DNA of 64,000 bases, taken from the NCBI GenBank assembly GCA_026545765.1, contig CM048839.1, forward strand, positions 23,684,566-23,748,565, written 5' to 3'. Both the position numbers and the translations under genes were made by a program. Positions 9,873 through 19,659 of this stretch are shown here, in pieces (within the stretch, counting starts at the first letter, position 1; each line of letters starts with the position of its first letter). This DNA is from Plantago major. Its lineage: Eukaryota > Streptophyta > Magnoliopsida > Lamiales > Plantaginaceae. Under the pieces are notes generated by a model. The model saw only the letters and a program-made list of their open reading frames with translations. It was not told the origin of the DNA and did no database searches.

Positions 9873-12371
9873 CTCCCTCCGTCCCTATTTCATTTACCCG
9901 TATTCCATTTTGGGCTGACCCCAATTCAATTACCCATTTCCATATTTGGCAAATTATATACCCCACAATCCAATTAAATCTAGTATTCTAATAACATTCG
10001 GGCAACTCATCTGCCCATCCCAATTAGCCCCAAATCGATCATCCTCACTTCACATCATCCCCAAATCGATCATCTTCATCAACCATCACCGCCGATCCGG
10101 CGATCCCCGCCACCATGGATCCGTCGCGCCCAGCCGCCAACAGCTTCACATCGTCCCCAGATCGATCTCTCAACCACATCAACCCCGCCACCACCAAATT
10201 TCTCCGGTCGTCAATTGGATAAGTACCCGATCTACTTCATCGTTGCCCCTTCCACCGGCAACTCCTTCGCCGTCGCGTCCTCCACCGGCATCGACTTCAT
10301 CGTCGCCTACCACAATCGAAGTCTCCAAGTAAGTATTTTGAAGCAATCAAAGTCGTGATGATTGTTTATGGTATCCCTGAGATTAAATGTTGAATACTCT
10401 TTGAACTAGGACGGTCTGAGGCTTTGTGTTCTTTTCAAATGATTTCATCCCATCTTACAGCTTTACAGTCTTGATTTTCTAAATTTGTTAGGTCTTTGGT
10501 AGATTTGAATGAACAAGTAAGCTTTTGCAGTCTTGATTTCTAGATGTTCATTATTATTACCTGTTACATGGTGACAGTCTGAAAGAAACTTAATTTGTAT
10601 ACCATTAACCAAGAAACAACTAACAATTAGTAGTTTTAATTAAACTAATTAAGTAAAGATGGAGCAGTATACTTGTGTTGATCACTCATTTTGCTACTAA
10701 TTAAAAGCAAAAGCATTCATTGAGAGGAATGTAGCACGTGCTAACTGTCTTCCTGTTCTTAATGAATTTCATATGCTAATTTGTAGGAATGTAGCGCGTG
10801 CAACACGTCGATTTCCAAATTATGCTCAATGGTGTGCAGAATGGGAGGCAGAATTGATGGCTGTGAATGCTAATATCGGCATGGAAGATGAGGCTGCTAA
10901 AATTGACATGGAAGATGAGGATGATGATATCGACATGGAAGATGACGATGATTATACCATTGAGAGGTTGCTCAACTTTCGATTATTCGAAAGTATCTTC
11001 GTGCTGCATTTATATCGAAAAAATCAAGAAACCTTATTGTCAATGCCGTCGCCACAATTTTCAGATATGTATACTCCATTGAAGGTCTATAATTATATCA
11101 TTTTTATCTCAGTTGGATTCTGAAATCCCACCTACTTGTTTATGTCAGAAACTCAAGAAACTCCAGAATCTCAAGAAACTCCTGATTTGAAGAACTGGTT
11201 CCCAAGCTATGAGTATGAATCACCACCTATGGACACTACAGAAACTCCGTCGCCACAGTTTTCAGGTATGTATATTCCATTGTAAGTCTATAATTCTATC
11301 ATTTTTATCTCAGTTGGATTCTGAAATCCCGTCTACTTATTCATGTCAGAAACTCAAGAAACTCCTGATTTGAAGAACTGGTTCCCAAGCTATGAGTATG
11401 AATCACCACCTATGGACACTACAGATGATTTCAAAGCTTAAGAGCTGCAAATTGTCTTCCAGGTATATCTATTTATAGTTGCTTTCTGATGTGTGCGTAA
11501 ATGCTAATATCATAATTTTGCATGTATTTGTTCTGAACTTTGCCTGTACTACCATGAGCATGGATAAATTATTTATGCTATTAACAATATAAATAAAGCA
11601 TAGAAAATCATATCAAAATAAGCAACATTTATATCCTTGTGCCGATAAATATTTTACAAAATGTATTTTTACAGCTTAAACATTACCTTTTGCTTGATCA
11701 AAACTACCAAGGTCCTATGACTATGCTTAAGCTATAAAAATAAGCAACCTTTAAGGTTTGGTTCAAAAGTATACATGCTATAGACCCCAAAAGTCACACA
11801 CTCCATTTCATTAGCTAATAACCTAAATCTGACATTAAAGTCCCCAAGTTATATGCATCTCCGGTGTCTAAAAAAGATTGGTTGAAGTAGTCAATACACT
11901 CTCTAACAAAGACCTCATCGACCTCTATGTACTCCGGTAGTGTATTTGCCCTAATGAATTGATAGAAGTGTATTTGGAAATAGGTGGAGGGAATTTTTGA
12001 AACTCACGAAAGTTTTGGAGATGTCAAAACTGGTGGGAATATGTAAATTTTTGGAGACTTGGCTGAGAAATGGTGGGATTTTTAAAGCATTTGTATTGAT
12101 TTAGCTTATGTACAGGTGCATCAACAATCATTTTGGAGGGAAATTTTTAATTAATTGTATACTTGTACTATTAAAGAGGCAATCAGGTACAGTATTGAGT
12201 ATTGACTTCTTTCATTTCAATTGCAAGTGGCAATCAGGTATAGTAAAAATCTGCCCAAGCTGCCCTAAGCTTCTTTCAAATTTTTCACTTCAATAAACAG
12301 TCATTAATTTAATTGGTTGCATTAAATCCTGTGCCCGTCCCTACGGGTAGTTCAAATAGGGACGGAGGGAG
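9873..12371. mobile_element. 2.5-kb element with Stowaway/mariner-type ends carrying exon-like DNA
   Basis: Ends are CTCCCTCCGTCCCTATTT at the left and the exact inverse AAATAGGGACGGAGGGAG at the right, each flanked by TA. These are the termini of plant Stowaway MITEs and mariner-like elements, but 2.5 kb is far longer than a MITE. No D,D39D mariner transposase is visible. The interior instead has intron-exon-like structure, with TTGTAG and TTTTCAG acceptors before coding-like blocks and a tandemly duplicated block at 11047-11424. I read it as a non-autonomous element that has taken up pieces of a host gene. Confidence 0.7.
10787..11442 (+). pseudogene. Unrecognised acidic protein pieces inside the 2.5-kb element
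   Basis: A possible exon from about 10787 encodes NVARATRRFPNYAQWCAEW followed by an acidic stretch built on the repeat (I/N)DMED-(D/E). Two later blocks, at about 11140-11265 and 11348-11442, both encode LKNWFPSYEYESPPMDTT. The second ends DDFKA and stop at 11439-11441. Each block follows a pyrimidine-rich tract and begins at a CAG-type acceptor (TATGTCAG, CATGTCAG). The two blocks and the intron before them form a direct repeat of roughly 190 bp. I do not recognise the family. No promoter or complete start exon was found, so a functional gene is uncertain. Confidence 0.4.
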
Positions 12372-12483
12372 TATAAGTGTCTGCTACTACCCTTTGGTTA
12401 ATACAGACGAGTGAGCCATCTTTAAAATGGTGGCCCTCTTAAAAGTGTTTTCTTAGATTCACTTCACTTAACTAAGCCAAGTA
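12372..12483. other. Segment homologous to PCR1 upstream DNA
   Basis: CCCTCTTAAAAGTGTTTTCTTAGATTC near 12442 corresponds to ACTCTTTTAAAGGTGTTATTTTATATC near 5490. The upstream duplication shared by PCR genes 1 and 2 therefore reaches at least this far, on the far side of the MITEs. Confidence 0.5.
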
Positions 12484-12492
12484 GCTAACAAC

Positions 12493-13344
12493 AACAATGT
12501 TAAACGCAACATAAATATTTTGTAAGTTGACGGAAATGCTTTAGTAATAAACTGAAATATTTAAAAAAATTTAAACACGAAAACATTATGCGAACATGTA
12601 CGGACACTAAATAACAACAGTAAACACAAATCAAAAGAAAATTCGAATTTTTTTTTTTCAAAAAATATTTCGGTTATAAAAATATTTACAAAAATCTTGA
12701 AGTAATTTCGAAAAAAAAAAAATTAAAAAAAGGGGACTTATGAAATGGCCGGTTTTAGAACCGGCCATTTCATGAATCGATTTAGAATGGCGATTCATAT
12801 CATAAGCCTTTTTTATTTTATTTTTTTACAAATTGCAAATAATTTGGAAATTAAAAAAAATTAAAAAAAACGTGAATCGGAAGTGGCCGGTTATTGACTC
12901 GAGCCAAAGTTTAGGTTAGTTATTGTGACTTCCGATTTTGTATTTTTTTTTAATTTCCAAATTACTTGCAATTTGTAACAAGAAAAATAAAAATAAAAAT
13001 AAATTAAAAATCCCCCCAGATTATGAACTGGCCGGTTTTAAAACCGGCCTATGTCCCCTTATTTAAAAAAAAAAAAAATTTGAAATTACTTCAAGATTTT
13101 TGTAAATATTTTTATAACCGAAATATTTTTCGAAAAAAAAAAATTCGAAATTTTTTTTGATTTGTGTTTACTGTTGTTATTTAGTGTCCGTACATGTTCG
13201 CATAATGTTTTTGTGTTTGCATATACGAGTTTTTTAAATTTTTTCGTATTTCATAAGTTTATTTTTTAGCCAAGGGCATTTCCGTCAACTTACAAAATAT
13301 TTGTGTTGCGTTTAGCCGAAAACGTGTTGCGTTTAACAACCCTC
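12493..13344. mobile_element. Non-autonomous MULE with TAAACGCA ends, about 850 bp
   Basis: Long inverted ends: GTTAAACGCAACATAAATATT at the left and, inverted, GTTAAACGCAACACG...CTAAACGCAACACAAATATT at the right. Both continue into TTTGTAAGTTGACGGAAATGC and on through CGGTTATAAAAATATTT. Exact 9-bp direct repeats GCTAACAAC flank it (12484-12492 and 13345-13353). Toward the centre lie palindromes of the GGCCGGTTTTAAAACCGGCC type. There is no ORF. The right end carries the motif twice, as does the left end of the large MULE at 53805. Confidence 0.85.
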
Positions 13345-13386
13345 GCTAACAACTATTAGTTGCGGGTGATTTCAATGAAAAAATTA

Positions 13387-13626
13387 CTCCATCCGTCCGG
13401 AGAACTTCATACATTAGGGTTAGCGCGCAGTTTTATGCGAAAAGTTAAAGTAATAATAGAATATTGAAAACGTGTACTTTTAGTGGCAAAATGTGTAATT
13501 TGAGTGTATAGTTGAAATTGTTTATTATTTGTTGAGTGTGGGGTAGCTTCCTTTTTTGGTAATGTATGAAGTTTTGTGGGACGGTTAAAAATGGCAAATG
13601 CATGAAGTTCTGCGAAACGGATGGAG
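13387..13626. mobile_element. Stowaway MITE, 240 bp
   Basis: Ends CTCCATCCGTCCGGAGAACTT and, inverted, CTCCATCCGTTTCGCAGAAC, flanked by TA on both sides. The subterminal CTTCATACATT/CTTCATGCATT also pairs. No ORF of note. Confidence 0.85.
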
Positions 13627-13897
13627 TATTATTTCCCACTATATATAAATTATATTCTTATATTCTACTTCGTCTACCCATGTTTATATTGTTTAACAAA
13701 CAACTTGGTCTAATATTATCTACTCTGAGTACAAAATAAAGGTGGCTATTGGCTAAGCTAATGTAAGACCATTCATAAATCGTAACCCGTAGAAATATTC
13801 AAATAGAGCAAGTGATTAACATTTCCCATTAAGCAGGTAGACTAATTCTTATCTTAACAAGTTCCCACCAATTAATTAGATGCCATATTTACTAGTA

Positions 13898-14093
13898 CTA
13901 GCTATTGTCCCATGTTTACCCATTTTGACTTTTTTCGGTCAACCGTTTTCAACTTTTACTAAGAATAAATCTTATCATAATATAATTTAATTGAACATTT
14001 TACATTTATGGTTTAAAATTAATTTGTAGTTAAAGTTGGACACTGTTGACTGAAAAAAGTCAAAGTGGATAACATCGGACGGAACGGAGGAAG
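13898..14093. mobile_element. Stowaway-like MITE touching the PCR2 TATA box
   Basis: The right end is GGACGGAACGGAGGAAG then TA (14094-14095). The left end is eroded, but GTTTACCCATTTTGACTTTTT pairs with the inverse of AAAAAGTCAAAGTGGATAAC near the right end. The TATA box of PCR gene 2 starts one base after the TA. Confidence 0.75.
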
Positions 14094-14096
14094 TAC

Positions 14097-14104
14097 TATA
14101 TAAA
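14097..14104 (+). promoter_or_regulatory. TATA box of PCR gene 2
   Basis: TATATAAA followed by CCACTTTCTGCACC, as at PCR gene 1. Everything immediately upstream is MITE sequence, so proximal promoter elements differ from those of PCR gene 1. Confidence 0.65.
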
Positions 14105-14208
14105 CCACTTTCTGCACCTATCTTCATGCATCTTAATATCACTCATTACACATAGCTTCTTAAACATTCTTCTTTTAGACCTTCAGCAACTTCGTAACAC
14201 TCTAAGAT

Positions 14209-15112
14209 ATGGATGCTCACCAGAAATCGCCACCACCTGCAAGCTACGGACACCCGGTCGCTGAAGACCCCTGGTCTACCGGCCTCTTCGGCTGTTTTTC
14301 AGATGTTTCCAATTGTAAGCTCGTGATAACAAATTGCACAAACTTATAGATTAGCTAGCTTATCAACTTTCAATTTCAAATTTTAACTACCTTATCAGCT
14401 ATGATCTATTAGATAGTTTTAGACTTTAGTAAAAAGATTTCCGCACTCCCTCTAGGGCTGGGCCGGCTGGCCTTTCGACTATATTGATCAGTTGTTTTCC
14501 AATTGTATTGCAGGCTGCATGACATGTTGGTGTCCATGTGTAACGTTCGGACAGGTTGCGGAGATAGTAGACCAGGGATCCACTTGTAAGTAAAAAAAAA
14601 AAAACACCAAACTACATGTACAGATCATAATTTACTGCATTGAAAATCAATTAAGAAATGACATATTACTGATTCAAATTTATGTGAAATGTGAAATTGT
14701 AGCTTGTGGAGCAAGTGGAGCTTTATATACACTAATAGCCATTGTAACTGGGTGTGGCTGCTTGTATTCGTGCTTCTATCGCCGAAGGATGAGAAAGCTG
14801 TACTCATTGTCTGGGAATGGTTGTACCGATTGTCTAGTCCATTGCTTCTGTGAGTCGTGTGCTCTCTGCCAAGAGTATCGCGAACTCAAACACCGCGGAT
14901 TTGACATGTCTCTTGGTAACGTTTCTAGCTGTTTAGATTTTTCGTACATAGTGGAAAGTCGAATTTTTTGTATAAATAGAGCATTTGATTGAGTGACTAA
15001 CCTTTGATATATACATTTTGCGTGAAATTTGTTAGGATGGCATGGAAATGTTGAGAGAAACCAAGGTGTGGCAATGGCAGCTCCCTTTGCTCAAGGAGGA
15101 ATGAACCGTTAA
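14209..15112 (+). CDS. PCR: PLANT CADMIUM RESISTANCE (PLAC8) family protein, copy 2
   Basis: Four exons: 14209-14314, 14514-14585, 14703-14915 and 15036-15112, encoding 155 residues. Nearly the same protein as copy 1: MDAHQK start, [13 protein letters not shown]8 motif (where copy 1 has CCLTCWCPC), [13 protein letters not shown], hydrophobic [38 protein letters not shown] and GWHGN. The N-terminal proline-rich stretch is two residues longer. Splice sites are all GT-AG and in the same phases. The frame looks intact, so the gene may be active. However, its proximal promoter abuts a MITE and its 3' flank is split by a copia element starting about 90 bp after the stop, so the normal transcript end may be displaced. 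Metal transport or growth control are the known roles of the family. Confidence 0.93.
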
Positions 15113-15198
15113 ATTTACATTCCACTTGTGTTATCATATTGTTAATGAATTTTTTGCGTGTAATATTTTGTCTTGCCTGATATGTAAAAGTACTACTA

Positions 15199-15203
15199 TG
15201 GTG
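15199..15203. repeat. Target duplication of outer copia element, left
   Basis: TGGTG, repeated at 25045-25049. Confidence 0.8.
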
Positions 15204-15406
15204 TGAAGAAAATGTAAATGGTTTGGTTGTGATATTCCGATGATTCATTCCACGGGGTATGATGCAGCTTAAATACACACACAAGATTATTCTAGAAGTA
15301 AACAAGATCCCCATAATTAAGCTAATCACAACTAAAAGGAATCTGTACTAGAAATAGATACAATTAAACTATACACTACAGGTAAGTTATTATATCAAAT
15401 CTTTCA
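15204..15406 (-). repeat. 3' LTR of outer copia element
   Basis: 203 bp, TGAAGAAAATG to ATCTTTCA, matching 24863-25044. Confidence 0.9.
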
Positions 15407-18400
15407 CTCCCCCTCAAGCTGACGTGTGTAGGTTACGAACACGTAGCTTGCCAACCAAGAAGCGAAACCTGTCTCCGCCCAAGGCTTTGGTAAAAAGATC
15501 AGCAACCTGTTGAGATGTTGAAATCTGACAGGGCAATACTTCTTTAGATTCGACCCGTTCACGAACAAAGTAGCAATCCATTTCCACGTGTTTAGTTCAC
15601 TCATGGAAAACGGGATTGTTGGCAATATGCCTTGCAGCTTGATTGTCGCAATATAGTGTCGTTGGTACAGTTTAAGGTGCTTCAAGGTCCAAGAGTAGCC
15701 ATCTCAACCATAAAATTTCGCTAACTGTAGCTGCCATTGCTCGATACTCCGCTTCAGCAGATGAGCGAGATACCACAGTTTGTTTCTTGGTCCTCCAAGA
15801 GATCGGTGCACCGCCAAGTGGAATAAAATAGCCACTACTCGATCGTCGAGTCATCAAACAACCACCCCAGTTCCGAGAGGCCTGTCTCAACCCATATAGT
15901 GATTTGGTTAACTTACAAACTCTTGTATCTCCTTTCTTTACAAATCCTTGTGGTATTTTCATGTAAACGTCTTCCTCCAAGTCTCCATGAAGGAAAGCAT
16001 TATTCACATCAAGTTGGTGTATTGCCCATGCTTTCTTTGCTGCAACTGCCAACAAGCTCCTCACAGTAACAAGTTTGGCTACAGGTGCAAAGGTTTCGTG
16101 AAAGTCAATTCCTTCAATTTGTGTGAAGCCTTTTGCTACCAAGCGCGCCTTATAGCGCTCGGTGGATCCATCGGGTTTATATTTAATTTTGTAAACCCAT
16201 TTTGAGTCTACTGCTTTCTTGCCAGGAGGGAGATGTGTGAGTGTCCAAGTTCCATTACTTTCGAGAGCGTGGATTTTCTTTTTCATTGCTTCACACCAAT
16301 TTGGATCTTTCACAGCCTGCAAGAAGAATTTTGGCTCATCATTTGATGTGATGGCCGCAAGATAAGCTTTATGATTAGTAGAAAAATTCTCATAAGAGAC
16401 ATAATTAGACAAGGGATGTACCGTCGAGGTTCCCGAATTGGTAGTGGGTTGCGAATGGTCTATAGGGCGGCAACGTCATCTTGAAATTCAAAAGGTGCTT
16501 GGGTTGTGATTTCACTCGTTCAGGCCTTCCGGATGAGATATGGGATTGCTCTGCCGGTACATCAACATTTTCCGATCGTTGTTGATCAGTGGTCATAGGT
16601 CCATGCTCATTTATGGTGGCTGAGCTATGTCTTATGTCTTGGTGTGGCTGTGAAATGAATAGCGGCTCATCTCCACGATGCTCATAATCATCATCAACCC
16701 AATTAAGGTCTCTTTGTGCAGTGATCTTTTTTATAACGGGCTCATCATTCATATTACGAAAAGGAAACATCTTCTCAACAAATTTCACATCTCAAGAAGT
16801 GTATATTTTCTTAGTTTCCAAATCATATACTCGATATCCCTTATGCCCATTAGGATACCCAACAAACACACAGGGACGCCCCCGCTCACCAAATTTATCT
16901 CCCCCTTTCTTATTATATTTTGCATAAACCAAGCAACCAAATATCCGTAAGTGGTTGTACGAGGGTTTATTTCCTAGCAGGTGTCTTGTCCTTGAGTAAT
17001 TTCGAGGGTAAACGGTTAATAATATAAGCGACTGTTAAGACACACTCACCCCAAAACATGATAGGCAATCCCGCTTCAAAGCGAAGAGCCCTGGCGACCT
17101 CAAGTATGTGACGATGCTTTCTTTCGACTACCCCATTCTGTTGTGGAGTGTCCGTGCACGATGTCTCTAGTACAATCCCATGTTTCATATAATAATTAAG
17201 CATGCAATTCGACTTAAATTCAACACCATTAACCCGAATTTTTTTTTTACTTTCTTGCTGAACTGAGTGTGCACCATATTACAGAACATGATCAAGTAGT
17301 TACTTACTTCTGATTTATGTTTCATCAAGAAAACCCATACACTTCTACTATAATCATCAACCACAGATAAAAAGAAGTGTGCACCAGAAAAAGACGATGT
17401 TTTATAGGGTCCCCAAATATCACAATGTACCAAATCAAAACATGATTGTGTTTTAATTGAGCTAGTTGGAAATGGAAGTCGAGTTTGCTTAGCTCTTATC
17501 AAAACCAATGAAGCTTTTATCAAAAGAACCATTATTCTTAAACTTGAATCTTGAAGCATGTCCTAATCTGTTGTGCCAAACCGCTGGATCTACAGACGCA
17601 GTCAGAGCCATACCTCTATTTTCGGTCGGCTCCAAATAATATAGACCATCGCAAACTTTACCCACTCCAATCGGGTTCCTCGAAGGTAAGTCCTGCAATA
17701 CACAAAAGTCCGGAAAAATGTGAGTGCGCAGTTTAAGTCTTTCGTCAATCTACTGACAGAAACTAAGTTGCACTTGAACTCCGGAATATTTAACACCCCA
17801 CTAATTTTCAGACCATTTGGCATACATGTATCACCAATATTTTTAACCGGGGCCGTTTGCCCATTAGGAATTTTAACCGGAACACCTCTCGCAAAATCAT
17901 TTAAGTTATCAAGAACCTGTTCATCATATGTAATGTGTTTCGTGGCCCCAGAATCGATTATCCATAGCCTTGTGAATTTCAACTTACCAGCCATGTTTAT
18001 GGAAGGCATGTTTGAATGTTGTCCTGCTTTTGTTGTTGAACTATGTTTACCAAAAAATTGTTCTGCAATAGTGTACTGGTCCAAAGTGAGTCCAGGTATT
18101 GGACTTTGGTACACCTCATTCATCGTCCCCTGCTGCTCTGAATCTGCTAATGCCACAGCTGCTATTGGGAACGTGCGTTGATCACTTCTTCCATCCCGCA
18201 CCTTACTATCACGACCCCCTTTCTTCCAGTTGGGCGGATATCCAATTATTTCGAAGCATCCATCTATTGTATGACCGAGTTTCCGGCATTGCGAACATCG
18301 AGGCTTTTCCTTTCTCTCCTTTTCACCATACAGTCGCTGCCCAGAGGCTTGAAATGCTGCTGTCTCAATATTTGGCCTTCTCATAGAGGTTATCATCCTT

Positions 18401-19075
18401 TGACGTTCATCTTCGGCTACCAGATGATAAGCTGCTCCCAACGTAGGTGTCGGTGTGGTACTCAATATTTGTGTTTTAACAACACCAAAATTTTCATCTA
18501 ATCCCATAAGAAAGTCGTACAAATGTTCCATCTCGCGTATATTTAAGAATTGCTTTGGGAAATTGCAGGAACATTTGCCGCATGTGCATTTTGGTAGTGG
18601 AGATGCTGCTTGAATTTCATCCCACAAGCCCTTAAGCTTCGTGTAGTATGCTGATACAGAGAGATTCTCTTGCTGTGTAGAGTTAAGAGCCCTTCTTAAC
18701 TCGTACGCCCTTGGTGCACTAGCCTTTCCGAAACGCTCTTTTAAGTCATCCCAGATCTCTTGTGTTGTTTTCGCAAATTTTATGCTGTTTTTGATCTCTT
18801 TTTCCATGGCCGCTTGAAGCCATCCTTTCACCATCGCATTGCTTCGTTTCCAAAAGTTTAACTCCGATGTTCCCTCTCCTGGCATTGGAATGGTCCCGTC
18901 TACAAAGCCAATTTTGTTTTTGGCAAATAGAGTGTTGCTCATTTCCTCAGCCCAATCAGTGTAGTTGTCATCTCTTAGGAGTTCACTGACATGGATTTGG
19001 CCTGGATAATCAGAGGCGTGGATGAAATAGTGTGACATTGAATCAACTGCTGCGTGACTGGCGTTGAGGCTACTG

Positions 19076-19080
19076 CCTTT
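19076..19080. repeat. Target duplication of inner copia element, left
   Basis: CCTTT, repeated at 24736-24740. It lies within the leader of the outer element. Confidence 0.8.
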
Positions 19081-19659
19081 TGTTGGATGTTTGGGTAGTG
19101 ATAATCCTGGAAATCTTCTATGGATCGTGTAGTCACTTTCCGAACAAGATAATTCGACCCAATTTACAGCCTGGGTTACACGAATTCCTTGCGGGGATAA
19201 TCCAAGAAGGCAATCTAATTCAGGCTATATGAATTTCGATCAGAAAAATAGAGAGGATGTAAGATTTTCGTATATGTGTTCTGGAGACCGAATCCTCCAA
19301 TTTGTAGAAGTACAAAGTCGAAGCCGTTTGGCGGTTGAGGGGTTCTGAACTTATCCTGAATTAACCGAGTTCTTCTCTTATCTAGAATCATGGGAAAACA
19401 TTTAATAACGAATATGAATTTCCCAAAAAAGTCGGGCGTGACCACGACCAAGCAGGACCCCGCCTTGATTCTCAGGGCTCCGCCGACCCGAGGGGCGCAG
19501 CCTCGACCTCGCTCGTATTTGCGGCCGATAACTCGTTAGCTCAACAAGCGTGCACTCCGCACTACCCGAACTCGTTCCGAGCCTTAACGTGAGATCGCAT
19601 CGGTCTCTAGTAAATCACATTACTACTAAAATGAGTTGATGACACTAAAATCACCAACA
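19081..19659 (-). repeat. 3' LTR of inner copia element
   Basis: Matches 24181-24735 except for a GC-rich patch at about 19434-19516 that is unlike its counterpart at about 24532-24598. Confidence 0.9.

Noticed and set aside
9946-10332. A 128-codon ORF rich in Ser, Pro and His
   Set aside because: Low-complexity composition, start inside the transposon end and no family resemblance. Possibly leader sequence of a captured gene, but not supported as coding.
17720-18501. Plus-strand ORFs opposite the copia gag region
   Set aside because: Shadows of the minus-strand polyprotein, with no independent similarity.
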